A stretch of 64,000 nucleotides of DNA from Escherichia coli DSM 30083 = JCM 1649 = ATCC 11775. GTDB lineage: Bacteria; Pseudomonadota; Gammaproteobacteria; Enterobacterales; Enterobacteriaceae. The position numbers were made by a program, and so were the translations under genes. Below, piece by piece: positions 24,272-32,882 of the stretch. Numbering within the stretch: position 1 is the stretch's first letter; every line of letters begins with the position of its first letter. A model generated the notes under the pieces. The model ran no database searches and had not been told where the DNA came from. It saw only the letters and a list, made by a program, of their open reading frames with translations. Location of the stretch: assembly GCF_003697165.2 (NCBI RefSeq), contig NZ_CP033092.2:1860001-1924000 (forward strand), given 5' to 3'.

Positions 24272-24423
24272 CGCTTCCGAAAAATCTGTCGGTCGATGAC
24301 CTGATGGCGGATGTGGCAGTGATATTTCACTGGCCGCCATCAGAACTGTATCCCATGAGCCTGACCGAACTCATCACATGGCGCGAAAAGGCGCTCAGGC
24401 GAAGCGGAAACACGAATGAGTAA
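23996..24423 (+). CDS. E+E': P2 E+E' tail protein, made by -1 ribosomal frameshift
   Basis: The zero frame reads GGT TTT TTG at 24242-24250, so T TTT TTG at 24244-24250 is a standard -1 slippery heptamer. After the shift the frame reads on through VAELGAVTLPKN and ends at a TAA at 24421-24423, giving 142 aa, the size known for P2 E+E'. The shifted frame overlaps the start of T by eight bases. This is the P2 equivalent of lambda G/GT. Confidence 0.93.
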
Positions 24424-26863
24424 CAATGTAAAATTACAGGTATTGCTCAGGGCTGTTGACCAGGCGTCCCGCCCGTTTAAATCCATCCGCACAGCGAGTA
24501 AGTTGCTGTCGGGGGATATCCGGGAAACACAAAAATCACTGCGCGAGCTGAACGGTCACGCATCCCGTATTGAGGGATTCCGCAAGACCAGTGCACAGCT
24601 CGCCGTGACTGGTCATGCACTTGAAAAGGCACGGCAGCAGGCCGAAGCCCTTGCCACACAGTTTAAAAACACCGAACGCCCGACCCGTGCTCAGGCGAAA
24701 GTGCTGGAATCCGCAAAGCGTGCGGCGGAGGACTTACAGGCGAAATATAACCGCCTGACAGATTCCGTTAAACGCCAGCAGCGGGAACTGGCCGCTGTGG
24801 GAATTAATACCCGCAATCTTGCACATGATGAGCAGGGACTGAAAAACCGTATCAGTGAAACCACCGCCCAGCTTAACCGGCAGCGTGACGCGCTGGCGCG
24901 TGTCAGTGCGCAACAGGCAAAACTTAACGCAGTCAAACAGCGTTATCAGGCCGGAAAGGAACTGGCCGGAAATATGGCCTCAGTGGGCGCTGCCGGTGTG
25001 GGGATTGCGGCGGCGGGAACGATGGCCGGTGTTAAGCTGCTGATGCCCGGTTATGAGTTTGCGCAGAAAAACTCAGAATTACAGGCCGTGCTCGGTGTGG
25101 CAAAAGATTCTGCCGAAATGGCCGCGCTACGCAAACAGGCGCGCCAGCTCGGCGACAACACAGCCGCCTCGGCGGATGATGCTGCCGGTGCGCAGATTAT
25201 CATTGCGAAAGCCGGTGGGGATGTTGATGCCATTCAGGCGGCAACGCCGGTCACGCTGAATATGGCGCTGGCGAACCGCCGCACGATGGAAGAAAACGCC
25301 GCCCTGCTGATGGGGATGAAATCCGCCTTTCAGCTTTCAAACGATAAGGTCGCTCATATCGGGGATGTTCTCTCCATGACGATGAACAAAACCGCCGCCG
25401 ATTTTGACGGTATGAGCGATGCGCTGACCTATGCCGCACCTGTGGCAAAAAATGCCGGTGTCAGCATTGAAGAAACAGCCGCAATGGTCGGGGCGCTGCA
25501 TGATGCAAAAATTACCGGTTCAATGGCGGGAACGGGAAGCCGTGCCGTGTTAAGCCGCCTGCAGGCACCGACGGGAAAAGCATGGGATGCACTCAAAGAG
25601 CTTGGTGTGAAAACCTCAGACAGTAAGGGAAACACCCGACCAGTATTTACCATTCTGAAAGAAATGCAGGCCAGTTTTGAGAAAAACCGGCTCGGTACTG
25701 CCCAGCAGGCTGAATACATGAAAACCATTTTCGGGGAGGAGGCCAGTTCAGCCGCCGCCGTGCTGATGACTGCCGCCTCAACCGGAAAGCTGGACAAACT
25801 GACCGCTGCGTTTAAAGCCTCAGACGGAAAGACCGCAGAACTGGTAAATATCATGCAGGACAACCTCGGCGGTGACTTTAAGGAGTTTCAGTCCGCTTAT
25901 GAGGCGGTGGGGACTGACCTGTTTGACCAGCAGGAAGGCGCACTGCGTAAGCTCACGCAGACGGCCACAAAGTATGTGTTAAAACTCGACGGCTGGATCC
26001 AGAAAAACAAATCACTGGCGTTAACCATTGGCCTAATTGCCGGTGGTGCACTGGCGCTGACTGGCATCATTGGTGCCATTGGCCTCGTAGCCTGGCCGGT
26101 TATCACCGGCATCAATGCTATTATCGCGGCAGCAGGCGCAATGGGGGCAATCTTCACGACGGTTGGCAGTGCTGTTATGACGGCCATCGGGGCGATTAGC
26201 TGGCCGGTTGTGGCCGTGGTGGCTGCCATTGTCGCCGGGGCGTTGCTTATCCGTAAATACTGGGAGCCTGTCAGCGCATTCTTTGGCGGTGTGGTTGAAG
26301 GGCTGAAAGCGGCATTTGCGCCGGTGGGGGAGCTGTTCACGCCACTTAAGCCGGTGTTTGACTGGCTGGGCGAAAAGTTACAGGCCGCGTGGCAGTGGTT
26401 TACAAACCTGATTGCTCCGGTTAAAGCCACCCGGGACACCCTGAACCGTTGCCGTGACACGGGCGTCATGTTCGGGCAGGCACTGGCTGACGCGCTGATG
26501 CTGCCGCTTAATGCGTTCAACAAACTGCGCAGCGGTATTGACTGGGTACTGGAAAAACTCGGTGTTATCAACAAAGAGTCAGACACACTTGACCAGACCG
26601 CCGCCAGAACTCATGCCGCCACGTATGGCACCGGTGGTTATATTCCGGCGACCAGCTCTTATGCAGGCTATCAGGCTTATCAGCCGGTCACGGCACCGGC
26701 TGGCCGCTCTTATGTGGACCAGAGTAAAAACGAATATCACATCAGCCTGACGGGTGGTACTGCGCCGGGGACACAGCTTGACCGCCAGTTACAGGATGCG
26801 CTCGAAAAATACGAGCGGGATAAACGTGCGCGCGCCCGTGCCAGCATGATGCATGACGGTTAA
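24416..26863 (+). CDS. T: P2 tail tape measure protein gpT
   Basis: gpT sets tail length. The 815-aa protein equals P2 gpT. An N-terminal coiled coil (about 30-180) precedes a TP901-like core and a strongly hydrophobic Gly/Ala-rich region (about 535-620) that probably inserts in the host membrane during ejection. The start overlaps the end of E'. Confidence 0.96.
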   Translation: MSNNVKLQVLLRAVDQASRPFKSIRTASKLLSGDIRETQKSLRELNGHASRIEGFRKTSAQLAVTGHALEKARQQAEALATQFKNTERPTRAQAKVLESAKRAAEDLQAKYNRLTDSVKRQQRELAAVGINTRNLAHDEQGLKNRISETTAQLNRQRDALARVSAQQAKLNAVKQRYQAGKELAGNMASVGAAGVGIAAAGTMAGVKLLMPGYEFAQKNSELQAVLGVAKDSAEMAALRKQARQLGDNTAASADDAAGAQIIIAKAGGDVDAIQAATPVTLNMALANRRTMEENAALLMGMKSAFQLSNDKVAHIGDVLSMTMNKTAADFDGMSDALTYAAPVAKNAGVSIEETAAMVGALHDAKITGSMAGTGSRAVLSRLQAPTGKAWDALKELGVKTSDSKGNTRPVFTILKEMQASFEKNRLGTAQQAEYMKTIFGEEASSAAAVLMTAASTGKLDKLTAAFKASDGKTAELVNIMQDNLGGDFKEFQSAYEAVGTDLFDQQEGALRKLTQTATKYVLKLDGWIQKNKSLALTIGLIAGGALALTGIIGAIGLVAWPVITGINAIIAAAGAMGAIFTTVGSAVMTAIGAISWPVVAVVAAIVAGALLIRKYWEPVSAFFGGVVEGLKAAFAPVGELFTPLKPVFDWLGEKLQAAWQWFTNLIAPVKATRDTLNRCRDTGVMFGQALADALMLPLNAFNKLRSGIDWVLEKLGVINKESDTLDQTAARTHAATYGTGGYIPATSSYAGYQAYQPVTAPAGRSYVDQSKNEYHISLTGGTAPGTQLDRQLQDALEKYERDKRARARASMMHDG

Positions 26864-26877
26864 GGAGGTGACGAAAA

Positions 26878-27357
26878 ATGATGCTCGCGTTAGGTATGTT
26901 TGTTTTTATGCGCCAGACGCTGCCACACCAGACCATGCAGCGTGAATCAGATTATCGCTGGGCGTCAAATTCCCGTATCGGCAAACGGGATGCCTTTCAG
27001 TTTCTCGGTGTTGGCGAGGAAAATATCACGCTTGCCGGTGTGCTTTATCCCGAACTGACCGGCGGCAAGCTGACGATGACCACGCTCAGGCTGATGGCTG
27101 AGGAAGGCCGGGCGTGGCCGTTGCTGGATGGCACCGGCATGATTTACGGCATGTATGTCATCAGCAGGGTGAGTGAAACAGGGAGTATTTTCTTTGCAGA
27201 CGGCACACCCCGGAAAATTGATTTTACGCTGTCGCTCACCCGCGTTGATGAATCACTGGCCGCGCTTTATGGCGATATCGGTAAACAGGCAGAATCGCTC
27301 ATCGGTAAGGCTGGCAGTATGGCGACTAAATTCACGGATATGACGGGGGCGGGATAA
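26878..27357 (+). CDS. U: P2 tail protein gpU
   Basis: gpU (159 aa) is a tail tip/hub protein of the P2 GpU family. A GGAGG ribosome site lies just before the ATG. Its stop codon overlaps the first base of D. Confidence 0.95.
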   Translation: MMLALGMFVFMRQTLPHQTMQRESDYRWASNSRIGKRDAFQFLGVGEENITLAGVLYPELTGGKLTMTTLRLMAEEGRAWPLLDGTGMIYGMYVISRVSETGSIFFADGTPRKIDFTLSLTRVDESLAALYGDIGKQAESLIGKAGSMATKFTDMTGAG

Positions 27358-28520
27358 TGCTGGATGCACTGACATTTGATGCAGGCAGTACGCTGACGCC
27401 GGATTACATGCTGATGCTCGACAACAGGGATATTACCGGCAATATCAGCGACCGTCTGATGAGCATGACCCTGACGGATAACCGGGGCTTTGAGGCTGAC
27501 CAGCTTGATATTGAACTGAACGATGCCGACGGGCAGGTCGGGCTGCCGGTTCGTGGCGCTGTCCTGACGGTGTATATCGGCTGGAAAGGTTTTGCCCTGG
27601 TATGCAAAGGGAAATTTACCGTTGATGAGGTTGAACACCGGGGCGCACCGGATGTGGTCACCATCCGCGCCCGGAGTGCAGATTTTCGCGGGACGCTCAA
27701 TTCCCGCCGTGAAGGCTCCTGGCATGACACCACGCTCGGTGCGATTGTTGAAGCGATAGCCTCCCGTAACAGGCTGGAAGCCAGTGTCGCTCCGTCACTG
27801 GCCGGAATTAAAATCCCGCACATCGACCAGTCGCAGGAGTCTGATGCAAAATTCCTGACCCGCCTTGCTGAACGCAACGGCGGTGAGGTGTCGGTAAAAA
27901 TGGGAAAACTGTTGTTTCTCAAGGCGGGGCAGGGGGTGACGGCCAGCGGTAAAAAAATCCCGCAGATTACCATCACCCGCAGCGACGGCGACCGCCATCA
28001 TTTTGCGATTGCTGACCGTGGAGCCTATACCGGCGTAACGGCAAAGTGGTTACACACCAAAGACCCGAAGCCACAAAAGCAGAAGGTAAAACTGAAACGC
28101 AAAAAGAAAGAGAAACACCTGCGCGCACTGGAGCACCCGAAAGCGAAACCAGTCACGCAGAAGAAAGCGCCAAAAGTACCGGAAGCGCGCGAAGGTGAAT
28201 ACATGGCAGGTGAGGCTGACAATGTTTTTGCCCTGACCGCGGTATATGCCACGAAAGCGCAGGCCATGCGCGCCGCTCAGGCGAAGTGGGATAAGCTGCA
28301 ACGGGGCGTTGCGGAGTTCTCCATCAGCCTGGCTACCGGTCGGGCAGATATTTACACGGAAACACCGGTTAAAGTGTCAGGCTTTAAGCGCGTCATAGAC
28401 GAGCAGGACTGGACAATCACTAAGGTGACACATTTTCTGAATAATAGCGGCTTCACGACGTCCTTGGAGCTTGAGGTCAGGCTTTCTGATGTGGAGTACG
28501 AAACAGAAGATGATGAGTGA
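27357..28520 (+). CDS. D: P2 baseplate hub protein gpD
   Basis: gpD (387 aa) is the T4 gp27-like hub on which the V spike sits. The Lys-rich linker at about 240-275 is a normal feature of P2 gpD. Length equals P2. It is the last gene of the FETUD operon; ogr follows 81 bases later. Confidence 0.96.
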   Translation: MLDALTFDAGSTLTPDYMLMLDNRDITGNISDRLMSMTLTDNRGFEADQLDIELNDADGQVGLPVRGAVLTVYIGWKGFALVCKGKFTVDEVEHRGAPDVVTIRARSADFRGTLNSRREGSWHDTTLGAIVEAIASRNRLEASVAPSLAGIKIPHIDQSQESDAKFLTRLAERNGGEVSVKMGKLLFLKAGQGVTASGKKIPQITITRSDGDRHHFAIADRGAYTGVTAKWLHTKDPKPQKQKVKLKRKKKEKHLRALEHPKAKPVTQKKAPKVPEAREGEYMAGEADNVFALTAVYATKAQAMRAAQAKWDKLQRGVAEFSISLATGRADIYTETPVKVSGFKRVIDEQDWTITKVTHFLNNSGFTTSLELEVRLSDVEYETEDDE

Positions 28521-28601
28521 TGTTTTTATTTTATCTATTTGTTTTATAAGGATAAATTAACTAAAATAGCACCATCAACAAAACCGGAAGAGGTGCTCGC
28601 G

Positions 28602-28820
28602 ATGTTTCATTGTCCTTTATGCCAGCATGCCGCACATGCGCGTACAAGCCGCTATATCACTGACACGACAAAAGAGCGTTATCACCAGTGTCAGAACGTG
28701 AATTGCAGCGCCACATTCATCACTTATGAGTCGGTACAGCGATACATCGTGAAGCCGGGAGAAGTCCACGCCGTAAGACCGCACCCGTTGCCGTCAGGGC
28801 AGCAAATTATGTGGATGTAA
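28602..28820 (+). CDS. ogr: P2 late gene activator Ogr
   Basis: Ogr (72 aa) is the zinc-finger activator of P2 late promoters, working through RNA polymerase alpha. The CPLC and CQNVNC pairs (Cys4 zinc site) are present near residues 4-7 and 30-35. The frame is open another 21 codons upstream but the known start is the ATG used here. In K-12, a remnant of this gene (ogrK) lies at the same chromosomal place. Confidence 0.96.
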   Translation: MFHCPLCQHAAHARTSRYITDTTKERYHQCQNVNCSATFITYESVQRYIVKPGEVHAVRPHPLPSGQQIMWM

Positions 28821-28831
28821 TTACAAACAGG

Positions 28832-28857
28832 AAGCCCCTCAGTCGAGGGGCTTTTTT
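28832..28857 (+). terminator. Rho-independent terminator after ogr
   Basis: GCCCCTC (28834-28840) and GAGGGGC (28845-28851) form a perfect 7-bp stem with a 4-base loop, followed by six T residues. It ends late transcription before attR. Confidence 0.92.
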
Positions 28858-28921
28858 GTCGATGTGGTCAATGTGTGGACGTGACCAGAAATAAATCCTT
28901 TTATTTCATTGTGTTACGCGT

Positions 28922-28948
28922 AAAAAATAAGCCTGCGTAAGGGAGATT
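28922..28948 (+). other. attR: attR core of the P2 prophage (locI)
   Basis: This 27-base block, beginning AAAAAATAAGCC and ending GTAAGGGAGATT, matches the P2 attachment core as I remember it apart from two or three bases in the middle. It is also the last 27 bases of the cyaR small RNA gene, read on the other strand. The differences fall in the terminator stem and still allow pairing. Confidence 0.88.
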
Positions 28949-29008
28949 ACACAGGCTAAGGAGGTGGTTCCTGGTACAGCTAGCATTTTATGGGTTATGT
29001 TTTTCAGC
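28922..29008 (-). ncRNA. cyaR: CyaR small RNA
   Basis: The minus strand from 29008 gives an 87-base RNA starting GCTGAAAAACATAACCC, that of E. coli CyaR (RyeE). CyaR is an Hfq-dependent RNA that represses ompX, luxS, nadE and other mRNAs through its CCUCC-type unpaired region, which is present (GGAGG on the plus strand at 28960-28964). Its terminator stem, AGCCTGTGTAA with TTACGCAGGCT, is formed partly by the P2 attachment core, so integration rebuilt it. It lies just downstream of yegQ, as in K-12. Confidence 0.95.
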
Positions 29009-29015
29009 GAAACGG

Positions 29016-29058
29016 ATGATAACCTTAATAAATGCAGCTGTATGTGATCGGTTTCTAA
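29016..29058 (-). promoter_or_regulatory. cyaR promoter with CRP site
   Basis: On the minus strand TATCAT (29016-29021) lies at -8 to -13 of the cyaR start. A CRP-like site, TGTGA-N6-TCTAA on the plus strand (29043-29058), is centred near -42, the position for class II activation. CyaR is known to be activated by CRP-cAMP. The site is intact on the host side of attR. Confidence 0.7.
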
Positions 29059-29092
29059 GAATTTTCCATCCGGGAAAAATAATCGAAATTAA

Positions 29093-30454
29093 TCACTTAC
29101 CGTGGGGGTTACGCGTGGTTTCCCCGGAGAAATTACGCATCAGCAGCGCGTAATTTAGCTCAAGATCCTGCGGCACCGGGAGCCACACAGTATAACCATC
29201 GCCTGGTGCGACCGGCATCGCTTCACCTTTGGCGTTTTCCATATGCTCAAGGGTAAAGTTAATGTTGCCTTGCGGCGTCATCAGCTCAAGGCTGTCGCCA
29301 ACGGAGAATTTATTTTTCACCGCTACCGCCGCGAGCTCCCCCTTGCGCTCACCGGTAAACTCACCAACAAACTGCTGGCGGTCAGAAACCGAATAACCGT
29401 ATTCGTAGTTCTGATAATCGTCGTGGGTATGACGACGCAGGAAACCTTCGGTATAGCCACGATGCGCCAGACCTTCCAGCGTTTCCAGCAGGCTGGTATC
29501 GAACGGTTTGCCCGCAGCGGCGTCATCGATAGCTTTACGGTAAACCTGCGCGGTGCGTGCGCAATAGTAGAAAGATTTGGTACGGCCTTCGATTTTCAGC
29601 GAATGCACGCCCATTTTGGTCAGGCGTTCAACATGGGCGATGGCGCGCAGATCTTTCGAGTTCATGATGTAAGTGCCGTGCTCATCTTCAAACGCGGTCA
29701 TATACTCGCCCGGACGCTGGGCTTCTTCGATCATAAACACTTTGTCGGTTGGCGCGCCGATACCCAGCGTCGGCTCAACATTTTGCACCGGAATCGGCTC
29801 GTACTTGTGTACGATGTTGCCGACGTCATCTTCTTTCCCTTCCTGGACATTGTACTCCCAGCGGCAGGCGTTGGTGCAGGTGCCCTGGTTCGGGTCGCGC
29901 TTGTTGATATAGCCAGAGAGCAGGCAGCGACCGGAGTAGGCCATGCACAGCGCGCCGTGAACGAAGATTTCGATCTCCATATCCGGCACCTGATTGCGGA
30001 TCTCTTCAATCTCTTCCAGTGACAGTTCGCGAGAGAGGATCACGCGGGTCAGACCCATTTGCTGCCAGAATTTCACCGTCGCCCAGTTTACGGCGTTAGC
30101 CTGTACCGAGAGGTGGATTGGCATTTCCGGGAAGTGTTCACGCACCAGCATAATCAGCCCTGGATCGGACATAATCAGCGCATCCGGCCCCATTTCCACC
30201 ACCGGTTTCAGGTCACGGATAAAGGTTTTCAGCTTGGCGTTGTGCGGTGCAATGTTGACCACGACATAAAACTTTTTCCCCAGCGCGTGGGCTTCATTGA
30301 TGCCGAGCTGAAGATTTTCGTGGTTGAATTCGTTGTTGCGTACACGCAGGGAGTAACGCGGCTGGCCCGCATAAACAGCATCTGCGCCATAAGCGAAAGC
30401 GTAACGCATATTTTTCAGCGTTCCCGCCGGGGAAAGGAGTTCCGGTTTAAACAT
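29093..30454 (-). CDS. yegQ: tRNA U34 hydroxylase TrhP (peptidase U32 family, YegQ)
   Basis: YegQ/TrhP makes 5-hydroxyuridine at tRNA position 34 with prephenate-dependent cofactors of the U32 family. The 453-aa protein has the TIM-barrel U32 core with the family signature segment EIEIFVHGALCMAYSGRCLLS (about 163-183) and a Cys cluster GTCTNACRW that likely binds an iron-sulfur centre. Length equals K-12. It is the first host gene beyond cyaR. Confidence 0.95.
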   Translation of the reverse strand: MFKPELLSPAGTLKNMRYAFAYGADAVYAGQPRYSLRVRNNEFNHENLQLGINEAHALGKKFYVVVNIAPHNAKLKTFIRDLKPVVEMGPDALIMSDPGLIMLVREHFPEMPIHLSVQANAVNWATVKFWQQMGLTRVILSRELSLEEIEEIRNQVPDMEIEIFVHGALCMAYSGRCLLSGYINKRDPNQGTCTNACRWEYNVQEGKEDDVGNIVHKYEPIPVQNVEPTLGIGAPTDKVFMIEEAQRPGEYMTAFEDEHGTYIMNSKDLRAIAHVERLTKMGVHSLKIEGRTKSFYYCARTAQVYRKAIDDAAAGKPFDTSLLETLEGLAHRGYTEGFLRRHTHDDYQNYEYGYSVSDRQQFVGEFTGERKGELAAVAVKNKFSVGDSLELMTPQGNINFTLEHMENAKGEAMPVAPGDGYTVWLPVPQDLELNYALLMRNFSGETTRNPHGK

Positions 30455-30941
30455 AATTCTCTCGTTCTGATGACAGGTCAGAGCCGCTTCACCTGATGAA
30501 GCGGTTAGGGGAGTGCCCCCACTTTAAGGGCGGGCATTGTAGCGCAATCGGCGGGTTTAGCTCCAGTGTAAATGTGAGGGGAGAAGTGGCAGAGATGGGA
30601 GTATCTACACGAAATCTTCATGTAGTGATAAAAGAAAAAGTTGACGATACTGACTACTTTCCTGAATGTTCATCCCCTGATAATTATGAATGTATTTGCC
30701 GTCCTCTTACAGCCTGAATTATTGAGGATGTAAAATAATGTCATTTATCTCAATTATTCACTAAAATAAACTGCAAATATAAGACATAATTTCCAAAGTT
30801 TGTGACGCTGCCACTATTGAGTTTACGTTATTTTCTTGAGTGGCTTACTTGAGTATGTACCTGCAACCATGCTGATTTAGATAAAAAATCTATAGTCAAC
30901 AATTATTGCTTTGAGTGATATAATAAACACGGGCGGATGTT
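30455..30941. other. Non-coding region between yegQ and the accessory operon
   Basis: No convincing gene lies here; a 73-codon frame at 30496-30717 has no ribosome site and looks like chance. The first 80 bases should carry the yegQ promoter. The right half is AT-rich and ends in the promoter of the following operon. Confidence 0.6.
30896..30924 (+). promoter_or_regulatory. Promoter of the PcfJ-like operon
   Basis: TCAACA (30896-30901) and TATAAT (30919-30924) are separated by 17 bases, and TGA directly before the -10 makes an extended element. The start codon is only about 12 bases from the expected transcription start, so the leader is very short. Confidence 0.7.
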
Positions 30942-32156
30942 ATGACTGGAAATATTCACCAGAATTATAATGCAAGGGATGTAATTAATGCCCCGGAAGT
31001 AAAAACAGCAATTTTGCAAAGAAGTCTGTTTCGCCAGGATAATGAGACCATCCAAAAATGGTTACTCAACCATTTTTATCGATGGCTAATTAGTGACTTT
31101 CCAATGGTGCAACAAATTAACTCGCTTGCAGAATATTCACTGTTTAATAAAAATGATGATGTAATCCCGGAATGGCTGGTATCGAAGTTTAATACTGCCT
31201 CAGTATCAACTGCGACACTTTATTATATCGAAACCGATCATCAACAAATATTAACCAAAGAACGGGAGTTGGTGGAATTTCTTTCCAGGAAATGTGGTAC
31301 CCGTCTGGAATCAAAACTACAGCGCATAACCTGCTACGTTGCGTTCAGAATGCGTGAAGAAGAGCATGAAAAGATGCTTCAACGACGCGAGAAAGGGTGG
31401 CAGCCGAGTGAACAAAATACTGTAAAGTCAATACTTGATGTGCCAGACGGAAAAATTGTTGAGTTTGATGCCAGTCATTCGAACCTTCGTCGTGAAATGG
31501 CTTATGAATCATGGCATATGCAACATTGCGTAGGCCAGTTTGATGATCGAAAAAATCTTACCGGTGGTTATGGTGAGTATTATGCAAATCAAATTGAGCA
31601 ACATAAATTACGGTTATTCAGTTTGCGTGATAATAATAATATTCCTCATGTTACTATTGCTCTCAATGTTGTTGGTGATTCACTTGAAATTGATCAAATA
31701 AAAGGTAAGCAAAATCGTCATCCAGTTAAAAAATATGCGGACGATGTTTTGTCTCTTTTGCAACTATTATCACCACAAGCAGTTCGACATAGTGATTGTG
31801 AAGGTATGGGTATTGTTTATGAAAATACACCTGAATATCAGGGGTGGAAATATGTAACGGAAGTATACGAAACCAGTTTTTTACTAAGCGTACTACATAA
31901 TAACTTTCATTTATTAGAACATTTTACAAATCCTTCAGTGGAGTTGCAGTGGTTACTGTTACACAGCGCACCTGATAAGTTACATTATCTTAATGCTATT
32001 GACCCTATAGTTGCTACTTCTGCGGAAATGTTATTCCCTGGCGCTGAGTGGCATCCGCAATTTGCAGGTCAAAATATCAGCAACATTTCCTTTGAGATAG
32101 AGAGTTTGACATTACAGACATCTCATTACTTACCCCTGTCAGAGGTTGAAAAATAA
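30942..32156 (+). CDS. PcfJ-like protein, first gene of accessory operon
   Basis: This 404-aa cytoplasmic protein has a central PcfJ-like domain, a family named from plasmid pCF10 with no known activity. The diagnostic blocks are MQHCVGQF (193-200), LFSLRD (225-230), PHVTI (235-239) and QIKGKQNRHP (252-261); the His-Cys and GKxNRxP motifs are the most conserved in the family. N-terminal and C-terminal parts are unassigned. The gene is AT-rich compared with the core genes around it. Its stop TAATG overlaps the ATG of the next gene by one base. Confidence 0.7.
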   Translation: MTGNIHQNYNARDVINAPEVKTAILQRSLFRQDNETIQKWLLNHFYRWLISDFPMVQQINSLAEYSLFNKNDDVIPEWLVSKFNTASVSTATLYYIETDHQQILTKERELVEFLSRKCGTRLESKLQRITCYVAFRMREEEHEKMLQRREKGWQPSEQNTVKSILDVPDGKIVEFDASHSNLRREMAYESWHMQHCVGQFDDRKNLTGGYGEYYANQIEQHKLRLFSLRDNNNIPHVTIALNVVGDSLEIDQIKGKQNRHPVKKYADDVLSLLQLLSPQAVRHSDCEGMGIVYENTPEYQGWKYVTEVYETSFLLSVLHNNFHLLEHFTNPSVELQWLLLHSAPDKLHYLNAIDPIVATSAEMLFPGAEWHPQFAGQNISNISFEIESLTLQTSHYLPLSEVEK

Positions 32157-32872
32157 TGAGTCTTATCATTGTTCTCCTGGTCGCAATATTTATTTTTATC
32201 TATAGATACAAAAAAAACAAACCACAAATCGATGCTTTTATTGCTAAAGAAAAAGAAAAGGATCTAATCAAGGACAAAAGACGAGCAACAAAGAGACGTA
32301 AGTGGGCATTAGCAATTGGTGATATAGTTGCTCGTCGTAATGGACTGTCAGTAAATGGCTTCACGTTAGATTTAAAGTTGACTGATGATAAGCGTCAACA
32401 ACTTGCACTACAGGTTAAACAAGAGCTAGGAACAGAAACTTACCAAAGCAACGAAGATTTCCGTCAACAAATTGGCGTTATATTACAGCGCTGGGCTACA
32501 GGGCTTGGTAATTCTCCACATGATTTTTACGAACAACTGGCAGCACAAGGCCAGGTTCTGGATGGGCTGGCGTTTGACTGTATGCGCACTGCTTTTTTAA
32601 CTCGTTGCATCGCCGGTTTAGGCTGGTGCGATGAAAACCAGGCCTGGATAGTGTTATTACTGAATGCTCAAAGAGCACAAGATTGTTTCGCTTCATGGGA
32701 AGATTATGCCAGTGCTTATGTTCGCGCCCGACAAAAATGGTTAATGATATACGATACCCCCGTCGCCACTGCGAACCGTGATTTAAAGGAAGTCACTGCA
32801 TGGTTGAAAGATCCATCCAGTAACTGGAAAAAATTGCCGTGGAATGAATTTAAAATTTTTGAACCTAATTAA
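32156..32872 (+). CDS. DUF1266-type membrane-anchored protein
   Basis: The 238-aa protein begins with a hydrophobic anchor (about 2-18) followed by basic residues, so most of it should lie in the cytoplasm. The remainder resembles the DUF1266 family, which includes E. coli YbeR and YbeU, with the typical FDCMRTAFLTRCIAGLGWCDENQAW block (about 139-163). Function unknown. It starts on the stop codon of the PcfJ-like gene and is coupled to it. Confidence 0.7.
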   Translation: MSLIIVLLVAIFIFIYRYKKNKPQIDAFIAKEKEKDLIKDKRRATKRRKWALAIGDIVARRNGLSVNGFTLDLKLTDDKRQQLALQVKQELGTETYQSNEDFRQQIGVILQRWATGLGNSPHDFYEQLAAQGQVLDGLAFDCMRTAFLTRCIAGLGWCDENQAWIVLLLNAQRAQDCFASWEDYASAYVRARQKWLMIYDTPVATANRDLKEVTAWLKDPSSNWKKLPWNEFKIFEPN

Positions 32873-32882
32873 AAGGATATCT

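Larger units (their letters stand above)
1..28948. mobile_element. P2-type prophage, right part, ending at attR
   Basis: Every late gene of coliphage P2 is present in P2 order, from Q beside cos to ogr beside attR, with lengths matching P2 proteins except for H. The early genes and attL are not in view, so the left limit is the window edge and not a proven end. An IS21-family element and a truncated ATPase gene lie left of cos, where P2 carries tin and old. Late genes, lysis genes, cos and attR look intact. Whether the prophage can be induced depends on the unseen early half. Confidence 0.93.

Noticed and set aside
25897..26586. 229-codon frame opposite the tape measure gene
   Set aside because: Antisense shadow of gene T, rich in Ser/Ala/Pro as expected from reversed codons.
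29243..30022. 259-codon frame opposite yegQ
   Set aside because: Long antisense frame created by the codon pattern of yegQ, which is a certain gene.
30496..30717. 73-codon frame MKRLGECPHFK... next to yegQ
   Set aside because: No ribosome site, partly inside the expected yegQ promoter, no recognisable family; most likely a chance frame.
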